Shown one piece after another: positions 47,021 to 55,721 of a DNA stretch of 64,000 bases (positions are counted from its first letter, which is position 1; the number at the start of each line of letters is the position of its first letter). The DNA comes from Caldicellulosiruptor acetigenus. GTDB taxonomy: Bacteria; Bacillota; Thermoanaerobacteria; Caldicellulosiruptorales; Caldicellulosiruptoraceae. The position numbers were made by a program, and so were the translations under genes. The stretch is taken from the NCBI RefSeq assembly GCF_026914305.1, contig NZ_CP113866.1:585501-649500 (forward strand), read 5' to 3'. The notes beneath the pieces were generated by a model that made no database searches, was not told the DNA's origin, and was given only the letters and a program-made list of their open reading frames with translations.

Positions 47021-47503
47021 ATGGCAATGACAAGTGTAAATGTTGAGTACATCAATCCATTTATCCAGGCAAGCCAGCAGGTATTAAAACAGGTTGCAAA
47101 CATTGATTTTAAGCTTGGGAAAGTATACATTAAAGATCCCACATATAAGGTTGACCAGGTTGTTGTTATAATTGGCATGACGGGCAATATAAAGGGTCAG
47201 GTCAACTTTTGCATGTCAATTGAGACGGCAAAAAACATTGCGTCAATGATGATGGGAGGTTTTCCTGTATCAGACTTTGATGAGCTTGCAAAAAGTGCGA
47301 TTGGAGAGATGGCAAACATGATTATGGGAAATACATCAACACTGTTTTCACAAAAAGGCCTAAAGGTTGAGATAACACCCCCTTCAATTTTGATTGGCGA
47401 GAACATGACCCTCAGTACATCAAAGATGATCAACATATGTGTGCCGCTTTTACTTGACAACGGTGATAAAATTGATATGGATGTTGCGTTCATGGAAAAC
47501 TAA
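47021..47503 (+). CDS. cheX: CheX-family CheY-P phosphatase
   Basis: A 160-residue protein if started at ATG 47021; GTG 47009 and ATG 47027 are also in frame. V-E-Y-I-N-P-F at the start and the phosphatase motif E-M-A-N-M-I-M-G-N (E-x-x-N) near residue 100, with E-I-T-P-P about 25 residues later, identify CheX. It dephosphorylates CheY-P. It is 5 kb beyond the fla/che operon and may be cotranscribed with the HAD-DUF362 pair. Confidence 0.88.
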   Translation: MAMTSVNVEYINPFIQASQQVLKQVANIDFKLGKVYIKDPTYKVDQVVVIIGMTGNIKGQVNFCMSIETAKNIASMMMGGFPVSDFDELAKSAIGEMANMIMGNTSTLFSQKGLKVEITPPSILIGENMTLSTSKMINICVPLLLDNGDKIDMDVAFMEN

Positions 47504-47533
47504 ACAGCGAAAGGGGGATTTGTTCCTCACAGC

Positions 47534-47998
47534 ATGCCAATAAACATAGTACTTCATGAACCTGAAATTCCATACAACACAGGAAACATTGCAAGAACGT
47601 GCGCTTGCACAGGAAGCAAGCTCCATCTTATAGAACCTCTGGGTTTTTCATTAGAAGACAAGTACTTAAAAAGAGCAGGTCTTGACTACTGGCAGTATTT
47701 AGACGTAAAAATATACAAAGATTTAAACGACTTTTTTGAAAAGAACAGAGGAGCAAACATTTTCTATTTTTCTACCAAAGGAAAACAATATTATACCCAG
47801 GCACCTTATGAAGACAATTGCTATCTTATGTTCGGAAAAGAAACAGCCGGTCTTCCCCAGTGGTTGATTGAGCAGAACATACACAGAACTTACAGAATAC
47901 CTATGATAAGTGATGTGAGGTCTTTAAATCTTTCAAATTCGGTTGCCATTGTTCTTTATGAGGCATTAAGACAGCTTGGTTTTCCAAACTTGGTGTAG
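47534..47998 (+). CDS. trmL: tRNA (cytidine/uridine-34 2'-O)-methyltransferase TrmL
   Basis: A 154-residue SPOUT methyltransferase: P-Y-N-T-G-N-I-A-R-T-C near the start, M-F-G-K-E-T-A-G-L-P, and the knot loop S-D-V-R-S-L-N-L-S-N-S-V-A-I-V. It methylates the wobble ribose of tRNA-Leu in other bacteria. The AAGGGGG ribosome site is about 15 bases from the ATG, which is long; no other in-frame start is available. Confidence 0.93.
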   Translation: MPINIVLHEPEIPYNTGNIARTCACTGSKLHLIEPLGFSLEDKYLKRAGLDYWQYLDVKIYKDLNDFFEKNRGANIFYFSTKGKQYYTQAPYEDNCYLMFGKETAGLPQWLIEQNIHRTYRIPMISDVRSLNLSNSVAIVLYEALRQLGFPNLV

Positions 47999-48026
47999 TA
48001 TTGGGAAATAAAAGGGGGATTTTTGA

Positions 48027-48869
48027 ATGGGTGTCACGATAGTTACAGACTCAACCTGCGATTTGAGTCCTCAGATGCTCAAGAAGTTTGGCATCAAAAT
48101 GGTGCCGCTGAACGTGTATTTTGGAGAAGAGGTATACAAGGACTGGGTTGAGCTTGACCCTGTAACTTTTTATCAAAAGCTTACTCAAGCTACAGAGCTT
48201 CCTCGAACTTCTCAGCCAAGCCCTGAAGAGTTTGCAAATGTCTTCAAACAAGAGCTTGAGAATGGTAACGAGGTTGTATCAATTCATCTTTCATCAAAGC
48301 TGTCAGGAACTTTTAACTCGGCATGTCTTGCAAGGGATATGCTTGACAGCAGCAAGATTTTTGTTGTTGATGGGAAAACAGCGTCAATTGGAACTGGAAT
48401 TTTGGCAATTTTGGCAAAAAGATTAGCAGATGAAGGCAAAAGCGCAAAAGAGATAGCAGAAAGAATTACAAAAAAGACAGATACCATAAGGCATCTTTTT
48501 GCTGTTGAGACTTTGGAATATCTCAAAAAAGGTGGCAGAATTTCACCTGCAAAAGCTACCATAGGAAATATTCTGAATATAAAGCCGATACTTCATCTTG
48601 TTGATGGAGTTGTTGAGCCTTTTGATAAGGTAAGAGGTATGAAAAGAGCACTGCCGCGGATAATAGAAGAGGTTAAGAAAAAAGGACTTGACCTTAAAAA
48701 TCAGCTTTGCGGACTTTCGTATGCAGGGTCTCTTGATGAAGCAAGCGAGTATGCAAATATGGTCAAGCAAGAGCTTTCACCAGGCGAGCTTATTGTCACT
48801 CAGATTGGAAGTGTGATTGGCACATATGTGGGACCTGGCACGGTTGCATTTATATTCTTTGAGGAATAA
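48027..48869 (+). CDS. DegV-family fatty-acid-binding protein
   Basis: A 280-residue protein with T-D-S-T-C-D-L near the start, T-S-Q-P-S-P near 62, and S-G-T-F-N-S-A near 93. DegV proteins bind fatty acids and, as FakB, hand them to the kinase FakA; FakA is not in this window. AGGGGGATT precedes the ATG. Confidence 0.9.
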   Translation: MGVTIVTDSTCDLSPQMLKKFGIKMVPLNVYFGEEVYKDWVELDPVTFYQKLTQATELPRTSQPSPEEFANVFKQELENGNEVVSIHLSSKLSGTFNSACLARDMLDSSKIFVVDGKTASIGTGILAILAKRLADEGKSAKEIAERITKKTDTIRHLFAVETLEYLKKGGRISPAKATIGNILNIKPILHLVDGVVEPFDKVRGMKRALPRIIEEVKKKGLDLKNQLCGLSYAGSLDEASEYANMVKQELSPGELIVTQIGSVIGTYVGPGTVAFIFFEE

Positions 48870-48895
48870 TAAAATTTGAGGGTTTAAACTCTTTC

Positions 48896-48927
48896 AGCTA
48901 CAGGGTAGCCTGTAGCTTATTGTATTT
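48896..48927 (+). terminator. Probable terminator after the degV-like gene
   Basis: AGCTACAGG (48896-48904) and CCTGTAGCT (48909-48917) form a 9-bp stem with a 4-base loop. The T-rich tail is interrupted, so termination may be partial. Confidence 0.6.
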
Positions 48928-48954
48928 TTAAAGAGACGAGGTGAGAATACAAAA

Positions 48955-50796
48955 GTGTGTGTAAAAGATAAGGTGTTCAAACTGCTTTATGGTGTTGAAA
49001 AACCGGGAAGATATATCGGCAACGAGATAAATATGGTAAAAAAAGACCCTGCAAAGGTAGATGTTAGATTTGCATTTTGTTTTCCAGACGTTTATGAAAT
49101 TGGCATGTCTAACCTGGGACTGAAAATTCTGTATCATCTTTTGAACGAAAGAGAAGATGTGTACTGCGAAAGAGCTTTTATGCCATGGGTTGATATGCAG
49201 CAGCAAATGAAAAAAGAGGGAATAAAACTTTTTTCACTCGAGACTTTTACCGAGCTTGACAAGTTTGACATAATAGGTTTTTCTCTTTCATATGAGATGA
49301 GCTATACAAATCTTCTCAAAATGCTTGAGCTTTGTGGACTTCCTCTTGAAAGTAAAAAGAGAGAAAAAGGTATGCCTATTATAATTGCAGGTGGTCCATG
49401 CACTTATAATCCTGAACCTCTCTGGGAGTTTGTGGATGTGTTTGTGATTGGTGAAGGCGAAGAGGTTATTTTGGAATTTATAGACCTTTATAAAAAATAT
49501 AAGTTTTCCAGTATGACAAAAGATGAGTTTTTATTTGAATGTGCATCTATTCAAGGGTGTTATGTTCCTTCTCTTTACAATGTTAAATACAATCAAGATG
49601 GCACTATAAAATCTATAGTACCTGTATCAGAAAGTGTACCAGCAAAAGTAAAAAAGAGAATTGTAAAAAATCTGGATACAAGTTATTTTCCAACAAGAAT
49701 GATAACTCCTCTTATAGAAGTTGTACATGACAGAATAACCTTGGAGATTTTCAGGGGATGCGCAAGAGGGTGCAGGTTTTGCCAGGCAGGTGTGATATAC
49801 AGACCTGTCAGGTTCAGAAGTAGCAAAAAGGTTTTGCAGTATGCAAAAGAGCTTGTTGAAAATTGTGGTTGCAATGAGATATCGCTTGTGTCCCTTAGCA
49901 CAAGCGATTATCCGAATATAGATGAGCTTGCAAGGGAAATTTTGAAGTTTGCAGAGAACAAAAAAGTAAACATTTCTCTTCCATCGTTGAGACTTGACTC
50001 AACATCTTTAGACCTTTTAAAGGAGGTTGAAAAGGTAAGAAAACCTACACTGACGTTTGCGCCCGAGGCAGGAACGCAGAGGCTCAGAGATGTTATAAAC
50101 AAGAATATAAAAGAAGAGGATATATACTCTACAGTCAAGCTTGCGTTTGAAAGAGGGTTTCAGAATATAAAACTCTATTTCATGCTTGGTCTTCCTCTTG
50201 AAGAAGATGAGGATGTTCTGGGGATATATACAATAGCAAAGAATATAAGAGAAATTTACAAAGAGCTTGGACTTAAAAAGAGGGTCAGAATACCAGTATC
50301 AACTTCATTTTTTGTGCCAAAACCACACACGCCGTTTCAGTGGGAGGCACAGGATAGCATTGAAAACATGCAAAGAAAGATGAAACTTTTAAAGGAGAAT
50401 CTCAAAAAGGTAAAGGATGTTGAGTATAGCTGGCATGACTTTTATCTTAGCAAACTTGAAGCGGTACTTTCGCGAGGTGACAGAAGACTTTCAAAGGTAA
50501 TTAAAAGAGCTGTTGAGCTTGGCTGTCAATTTGACGACTGGAGCGAGTTTTTTGACTTTTCGAAATGGGAAAGAGCATTCCAGCAAGAAAACATCGATTG
50601 GAGGTTTTACTCTGACCGAAAAAGAAGTTTTGACGAGATTTTGCCATGGGACATTATTGACACAGGCGTGACCAAGGAGTTTTTGAAAAAAGAATGTCTT
50701 TTGGCATATGAAGCAAAAACCACAAGTTCGTGTTTTGAAAGATGCACAGGTTGCGGTGTAGCTTCTTTTCGAGGGGGAATTTGTGTTGGCAAATAG
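48955..50796 (+). CDS. B12-binding-domain radical SAM protein, TIGR03960 family
   Basis: A 613-residue protein starting at GTG. The N-terminus (F-P-D-V-Y-E-I-G-M-S-N-L-G) and a cobalamin-binding-like fold precede the radical SAM motif C-A-R-G-C-R-F-C near residue 270. A C-terminal Cys set (S-C-F-E-R-C-T-G-C-G-V) could bind another cluster. The reaction is unknown to me. The next gene, its usual partner TIGR03936, overlaps it by 14 bases. Confidence 0.9.
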   Translation: MCVKDKVFKLLYGVEKPGRYIGNEINMVKKDPAKVDVRFAFCFPDVYEIGMSNLGLKILYHLLNEREDVYCERAFMPWVDMQQQMKKEGIKLFSLETFTELDKFDIIGFSLSYEMSYTNLLKMLELCGLPLESKKREKGMPIIIAGGPCTYNPEPLWEFVDVFVIGEGEEVILEFIDLYKKYKFSSMTKDEFLFECASIQGCYVPSLYNVKYNQDGTIKSIVPVSESVPAKVKKRIVKNLDTSYFPTRMITPLIEVVHDRITLEIFRGCARGCRFCQAGVIYRPVRFRSSKKVLQYAKELVENCGCNEISLVSLSTSDYPNIDELAREILKFAENKKVNISLPSLRLDSTSLDLLKEVEKVRKPTLTFAPEAGTQRLRDVINKNIKEEDIYSTVKLAFERGFQNIKLYFMLGLPLEEDEDVLGIYTIAKNIREIYKELGLKKRVRIPVSTSFFVPKPHTPFQWEAQDSIENMQRKMKLLKENLKKVKDVEYSWHDFYLSKLEAVLSRGDRRLSKVIKRAVELGCQFDDWSEFFDFSKWERAFQQENIDWRFYSDRKRSFDEILPWDIIDTGVTKEFLKKECLLAYEAKTTSSCFERCTGCGVASFRGGICVGK

Positions 50797-51418
50797 GTAC
50801 AGGTTTTACTTTTCGCGTGATTTGCCTGCAGCGTTTATATCCCATCTTGACATGACAAGGTTATTTGAAAGGTTATTCAGGAGGCTGGATGTAAAGCTCA
50901 AGTTCACCCAGGGGTTCAACCCACATCCCAAGATAGTTTTTATTCTTCCAATGCCAGTTGGACTTTGTTCGAAAGAAGAGATATTTGAAGTTGAATGCGA
51001 GCAGGAACTTGAAAGCAGTATCATTGAGAATCTCAATAAAATCTTGCCAGAAGGATTAAAAATGTTGAAAGTTGAGCTGGCTACTGATAAAATACAAGTA
51101 AGTGATATGTATTATCAATGTTTTGTTGAAGCTGAGGAAGAATTTTGCAAGTACTTTGATGAGTTTATGAAAAAAAGTCCTGCTATAAAGAAAGAGAAGG
51201 AAGGCAAGGTAACAGTCAAGAAAATTTATGATTTTCTTTTGAGCTATGAATGTGAAAAAGTGGATGGGAATATAAAAATAAGTTTTCATATAAATGTTGT
51301 GAATGGAAGTTATATAAAACCAGAAGATATATTAAGAGAATTTTGTCAGGAGTATAATATTGAATGTAGGATTGTGAGGGTTGAAAGGGTAAAAGTTAAC
51401 TATAAAAGGGTGATATAA
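50783..51418 (+). CDS. TIGR03936-family radical SAM-associated protein (DUF2344)
   Basis: A 211-residue protein starting at GTG behind GAGGGGGAATTT. The N-terminal R-F-Y-F-S-R-D-L and A-F-I-S-H-L-D-M-T-R-L-F, with Q-G-F-N-P-H-P-K, are diagnostic. It is always found next to or fused with the TIGR03960 radical SAM protein, which suggests a shared reaction. Its stop overlaps the RNase G start by one base (TAATG). Confidence 0.9.
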   Translation: MLANRYRFYFSRDLPAAFISHLDMTRLFERLFRRLDVKLKFTQGFNPHPKIVFILPMPVGLCSKEEIFEVECEQELESSIIENLNKILPEGLKMLKVELATDKIQVSDMYYQCFVEAEEEFCKYFDEFMKKSPAIKKEKEGKVTVKKIYDFLLSYECEKVDGNIKISFHINVVNGSYIKPEDILREFCQEYNIECRIVRVERVKVNYKRVI

Positions 51419-53133
51419 TGCAAAGTGAGATTATAGTGGATGTAAGTTTTAACCAAACCCGGGTTGCTGTTTTGGAAGACAAAGAACTTGTCGAGATTTA
51501 CATCGAAAGGGAAGACAGCCAAAGTATAGTAGGAAATATCTACAAAGGGGTTGTTGAAAACATCCTGCCTGGTATGGATGCAGCTTTTGTCAATATTGGT
51601 CAGGAGAAAAACGCTTTTTTGTACCTTGGAGACGTGAACAGGCTTGAGTTTGGTGATACCGACGAGTATTATGAGATAAAAACAAATCCGCTTGCCCTAA
51701 GGTGTGGCCAGGAAATAGTTGTGCAGGTAATAAAGGAAGGGTATGACCAGAAAGGCCCACGGGTTACCACAAATATAACGTTGCCGGGAAGGTACTTGGT
51801 TCTCTTGCCGAGCACAGAATATGTTGGCGTATCAAAGAGGATTGAGAGTGAAGAAGAAAGACAGAGACTCAAAGAGATAGCATGCAGGCTAAAACCAGAG
51901 GGAATGGGACTTATTGTCAGGACTGCAGCAGAAGGCAAGAGCGAGGAGATTTTGAAAAGTGAGCTTGAGTTTTTAAAAAATATGTGGGGGAGAATAAAAC
52001 AGAAAAGCTGCCAGAGCGCACCAGTACTTCTTTACAAGGACTATGACCTTGTGTTCAAAGCTGTCAGAGACATGTTCACCAACCAGGTTGACAGGTTTGT
52101 AATAAATGATAGGAAAAAATATAACAAAATAATGGAATTTTTATCATCTTATGCTCCAAGCCTCAAGAGTAAAGTTGAGTATTTTAACCTTGCAACAAAT
52201 ATATTCGAATATTTTCAGATAGAGCAAAAGCTTGCAAAGGCTCTTTCTAAAAGAGTGTGGCTAAAAAGCGGTGGGTATATAGTAATAGACGAGACAGAGG
52301 CTTTAACTGTCATTGATGTTAACACAGGAAAATATGTTGGCAAGACAGATGTTGCAGAGACAATTTTAAAGACAAACCTTGAAGCTGCACATGAGATTGC
52401 AAGGCAGCTAAGACTCAGAGACATTGGTGGAATAATTATAATCGACTTTATCGACATGAAAAATCCAGAGCATCAGAAAATAGTTTTAGATGCTTTGAAA
52501 GAGGCTCTCAAGAGAGACAAGACAAAAACAGTGGTTGTTGACATAACGCCTCTTGGGCTTGTTGAGATGACAAGGAAAAAGATAAGACAAAGACTTTCGT
52601 GTGTGATGCAGTCAAGCTGTCCTTACTGTGAGGGCACAGGCAAGATTTTATCTCCAGAAAGTGTTGCGTTTAAGGTGCTGAAAGAAATTGAGTGGTATTG
52701 CAAAAACAAGGTAGAAGACAAGTTCTTTGTTGAGATACACACAAAAGTATGTGAGATTTTGAGAAAGGGTGAAATTGACAGGATAAAAGAGCTTGAGCAG
52801 AAGTACAAAAAGAAAATCTATGTAAAAGCATCTTCAAATATTCACATAAATAAGTTTACCATATGCCCTGTCAAGGATGAGGACCATTACATGGCGCTGT
52901 GTGGTTGGCTTTGTGAAGGGGACGAGGTTTTGGCGTTTGTTGAGGAGGAAGACAGGTTCAATCCAAAAAATGCGGTTGGGTATGTGAACCAGAACAAGAT
53001 AGAGCTTGATGATGCATCTGACCTTGTTGGCAAGTACATCTATGCAAAGGTTGAAAAGGTGTATGGAACACTTTCAAAAGGAAAGATTTTGGATGTGTAT
53101 GAGGTTGATAAAGAGGATGTGAAAGAGTGTTAA
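51418..53133 (+). CDS. rng: Ribonuclease G/E family endoribonuclease
   Basis: A 571-residue RNase G-type protein: N-terminal S1 domain (G-N-I-Y-K-G-V-V-E-N-I-L-P-G-M-D-A-A-F-V-N-I-G), catalytic Asp residues in I-D-V-N-T-G and I-I-I-D-F-I-D-M, and the zinc-link C-P-Y-C-E-G-T-G. It has no RNase E C-terminal scaffold. In many Firmicutes rplU and rpmA follow; here efp follows. Confidence 0.94.
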   Translation: MQSEIIVDVSFNQTRVAVLEDKELVEIYIEREDSQSIVGNIYKGVVENILPGMDAAFVNIGQEKNAFLYLGDVNRLEFGDTDEYYEIKTNPLALRCGQEIVVQVIKEGYDQKGPRVTTNITLPGRYLVLLPSTEYVGVSKRIESEEERQRLKEIACRLKPEGMGLIVRTAAEGKSEEILKSELEFLKNMWGRIKQKSCQSAPVLLYKDYDLVFKAVRDMFTNQVDRFVINDRKKYNKIMEFLSSYAPSLKSKVEYFNLATNIFEYFQIEQKLAKALSKRVWLKSGGYIVIDETEALTVIDVNTGKYVGKTDVAETILKTNLEAAHEIARQLRLRDIGGIIIIDFIDMKNPEHQKIVLDALKEALKRDKTKTVVVDITPLGLVEMTRKKIRQRLSCVMQSSCPYCEGTGKILSPESVAFKVLKEIEWYCKNKVEDKFFVEIHTKVCEILRKGEIDRIKELEQKYKKKIYVKASSNIHINKFTICPVKDEDHYMALCGWLCEGDEVLAFVEEEDRFNPKNAVGYVNQNKIELDDASDLVGKYIYAKVEKVYGTLSKGKILDVYEVDKEDVKEC

Positions 53134-53138
53134 TTTGG

Positions 53139-53168
53139 TTGAAAAAAATATGTTTTTTTTGATAAAAT
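53139..53168 (+). promoter_or_regulatory. Candidate efp promoter
   Basis: TTGAAA (53139-53144) and TAAAAT (53163-53168) are separated by 18 bases in the 68-base gap before efp. Confidence 0.5.
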
Positions 53169-53201
53169 AGAAGAGCAAAATTTTAAATCGGAGGGAAGCT
53201 G

Positions 53202-53759
53202 ATGGTTGAGGCAGGCGATTTTCGAAGAGGATTAACAATAGAGTATGATGGTCAGATATTTCAGGTAATTGAATTTTTGCACGTAAAACCTGGCAAGGGC
53301 GCAGCTTTTGTTAGAACAAAACTTAAAAATATAAAGACAGGTGCTGTGATTGAAAAGACGTTTAGACCGGATGAGAGAATGCCTCTTGCTCACATTGAAA
53401 GAAGAGAGATGCAGTATCTTTACAACGACGGCGAGCTTTACTATTTCATGGACACACAGACATACGAGCAAATTGCGCTAAATCAAGAGATGGTTGGCGA
53501 TGCTCTAAAGTTTGTGAAAGAGAACATGACAGTGACTGTACTTTCGCACAATGGTAGCGTGTTCGGTGTCGAGCCGCCAAGATTTGTTGAACTTGAGGTA
53601 ATTGACACAGAACCAGGCTTTAAAGGTGATACTCAGACAGGTGCAACCAAACCCGCAAAGGTTGAAACAGGCGCTGTAATTCAAGTGCCTCTTTTCATCA
53701 ATATTGGTGACAAGATAAAGATTGACACATCAACAGAAGAGTATCTGTCGCGAGTGTAA
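53202..53759 (+). CDS. efp: Translation elongation factor P
   Basis: A 185-residue EF-P that rescues ribosomes stalled at polyproline. The tip loop [10 protein letters not shown] carries a Lys near residue 32, the residue modified in other species. The C-terminal OB signature is [12 protein letters not shown]. No EpmA/EpmB or YmfI-like gene is nearby. Confidence 0.97.
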   Translation: MVEAGDFRRGLTIEYDGQIFQVIEFLHVKPGKGAAFVRTKLKNIKTGAVIEKTFRPDERMPLAHIERREMQYLYNDGELYYFMDTQTYEQIALNQEMVGDALKFVKENMTVTVLSHNGSVFGVEPPRFVELEVIDTEPGFKGDTQTGATKPAKVETGAVIQVPLFINIGDKIKIDTSTEEYLSRV

Positions 53760-53863
53760 TTGATTTGACATTTTTTCAATTATATGCTTTGTGTATAAAC
53801 TATTTTTTATGGGTAAATATTATGTATAGACAAGGTTATTCTGTTTTTTAGGAGGATACTTTA

Positions 53864-54334
53864 ATGGAAAATTTGTATGAAAAGGTTGCATATTTGAGAG
53901 GGCTTGCAGAGGGTCTGGGCATAAATGAGGATTCAAAAGAAGGCAGGCTGCTTCTGAGCATCATTGATGTGCTTGACGAGTTTGCAGATGCGATAAACGA
54001 ACTTGATGTCAAGCAAGCAGAGCTTGAAGATGTTGTTGACTCAATTGATGAGGATTTGGAAAAGTTAGAAGATGAAGTGTATGAAAACTATGATGAGGAC
54101 TATGATGACTACTATGATGAGGAAGATGACGAGGACTTGGTGGAAGTGACCTGTCCAAACTGTAAAGTGACGTTTTATTTAGAAGAAGACGAGTACTTAA
54201 ACGAGGACGAGATTGAATGCCCGAACTGCAACGAAGTGATATATCTTGACGAACTTGAAGAAGAGTTTGACGATGAAGAGTACGATGAGGAATATGAAGA
54301 TGAAGAGGACGATGAGAACAAAAAAGATAAATAG
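53864..54334 (+). CDS. CD1247-like acidic zinc-ribbon protein
   Basis: A 156-residue protein. The N-terminal part (Y-E-K-V-A-Y-L-R-G-L-A-E-G-L and L-D-E-F-A-D-A-I-N-E-L) is helical, then an Asp/Glu/Tyr run leads to a zinc ribbon C-P-N-C...C-P-N-C (about residues 96-121), and another acidic tail ends the protein. The very low pI and metal-binding core suggest a nucleic-acid-machinery or protein interactor, but no role is known. It has an AGGAGG ribosome site; promoter boxes in the 105-base gap before it are unclear. Confidence 0.75.
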   Translation: MENLYEKVAYLRGLAEGLGINEDSKEGRLLLSIIDVLDEFADAINELDVKQAELEDVVDSIDEDLEKLEDEVYENYDEDYDDYYDEEDDEDLVEVTCPNCKVTFYLEEDEYLNEDEIECPNCNEVIYLDELEEEFDDEEYDEEYEDEEDDENKKDK

Positions 54335-54356
54335 AGATTCTGCAAAAGAAGGTTTT

Positions 54357-54382
54357 GGCCGGTGCTTCTTGCCGGCTTTTTG
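54357..54382 (+). terminator. Terminator after the acidic zinc-ribbon gene
   Basis: GCCGG (54358-54362) pairs with CCGGC (54372-54376), plus a G-U pair, followed by five T. Confidence 0.7.
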
Positions 54383-54481
54383 TTTATATTACAAGTTTTT
54401 GCCATGAGAAGTTGTTTTAAATAGACAAAAATATTCTATTTTTATGTGTTCAAAATGTATAATAATAAGATTGTCAAATTA

Positions 54482-54510
54482 TTGACATTGTCTGATACAT
54501 TGGATATAAT
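54482..54510 (+). promoter_or_regulatory. Consensus promoter of the aminotransferase-serA unit
   Basis: TTGACA (54482-54487), 17 bases, TATAAT (54505-54510): an ideal sigma-A promoter. The leader is about 40 bases, too short for a T-box. Confidence 0.93.
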
Positions 54511-54556
54511 CAACTTAAAACACATTGAGTTTGCTTGAAAGGGGTAGAGTTTAAAT

Positions 54557-55720
54557 ATGAGAAAACCAAAGCTTTTGATGACACCTGGTCCAACTCCGCT
54601 TCCACCTGAGGTTATTGCTGCCATGTCACAGCAGATTATTCACCATCGCACAAAAGAGTTTGGGGAAATCTTTTCAAGAGTGAATGAAAATTTAAAAAAG
54701 GTGTTCCAGACAAAGAACAATGTTCTTACATTTGCTGCGTCTGGGACAGGTGCGATGGAGGCAAGCGCTGTCAACTTCTTTTCTGAAGGCGACACTGTTT
54801 TAGTTGTGTCAGTGGGGGTTTTTGGGGATAGGTTTATAAATATATGCAAGACATTTGGCCTAAATGTAATTGAAAAGAAATATCCTTATGGTGATGTAGC
54901 AAATATTGATGAGGTAATTGAAATTATTGAATCTAACAAGGATATAAAAGGTGTGTTTATAACACACAACGAGACATCAACAGGTGTTACAAATCCTATT
55001 GAAAAGCTTGCAAGGTATCTCAAAAATACAGACAAGATTTTAATTGTTGATGCAGTAAGCTCACTTGGTGCAATTGATTTAAAGACTGATGAGTGGGGCG
55101 TTGATGTTGTTGTTACAGGCTCTCAGAAAGCTTTGATGTCCCCGCCAGGACTTGCTTTTGTCTCTGTATCAGAAAAGGCATGGGAGTTTTACAAAAAGTC
55201 TCAGCTAAGAAAATTTTACTGGGACTTTAAAAAGTATCAGGACAACCTCTTAAAAGAGAGCCAGGACACTCCGTTCACGCCTGCAGTTACTTTAATTAGG
55301 GCTGTTGATGTGGGACTAAAACTTATTCTGGACTATGGACTTGAGAACAATTTCAAAAGACACACAAGACTTGCACATCTTACCCAGCTTGCAGCTGAAA
55401 AACTAAACTTAGAGCTTCTGCCAAAGAAAGAATACTCATCTGCAGTCATCACTGCAATCAAGTCACCAGAGGGTGTGGATATAGAAAAGGTAAGAAAGAT
55501 AATGAATCAGAAATATGATATAATGGTAACAGGAGGACAGGCAACACTCAAAGGAAAGATTATAAGAATAGGTCACATGGGATATGTTGACGAGTTTGAC
55601 CTTCTGAAGACCATTGAGTGCTTTGAGCTTGCACTCTTGGAATGCGGCTATAAAAACTTTGAGGTTGGAGAGGCTACAAAAGCTGTGCTTCAGGAAATTG
55701 CTAAGGGGGTAAACAGTTAA
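54557..55720 (+). CDS. Class V aminotransferase (alanine-glyoxylate / SerC-like)
   Basis: A 387-residue PLP enzyme: M-T-P-G-P-T-P-L-P near the start, catalytic Lys191 in G-S-Q-K-A-L-M-S-P-P-G, and G-H-M-G-Y near the end. Sequence places it with alanine-glyoxylate/serine-pyruvate aminotransferases. Because serA follows after one base, it most likely acts as phosphoserine aminotransferase in serine synthesis, as known for this subgroup in some bacteria and archaea; that is inference. Confidence 0.9.
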   Translation: MRKPKLLMTPGPTPLPPEVIAAMSQQIIHHRTKEFGEIFSRVNENLKKVFQTKNNVLTFAASGTGAMEASAVNFFSEGDTVLVVSVGVFGDRFINICKTFGLNVIEKKYPYGDVANIDEVIEIIESNKDIKGVFITHNETSTGVTNPIEKLARYLKNTDKILIVDAVSSLGAIDLKTDEWGVDVVVTGSQKALMSPPGLAFVSVSEKAWEFYKKSQLRKFYWDFKKYQDNLLKESQDTPFTPAVTLIRAVDVGLKLILDYGLENNFKRHTRLAHLTQLAAEKLNLELLPKKEYSSAVITAIKSPEGVDIEKVRKIMNQKYDIMVTGGQATLKGKIIRIGHMGYVDEFDLLKTIECFELALLECGYKNFEVGEATKAVLQEIAKGVNS

Positions 55721-55721
55721 A

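Noticed and set aside
54511-54556. T-box or riboswitch before the aminotransferase gene
   Set aside because: The leader after the perfect promoter is only about 40 bases, too short for such structures.
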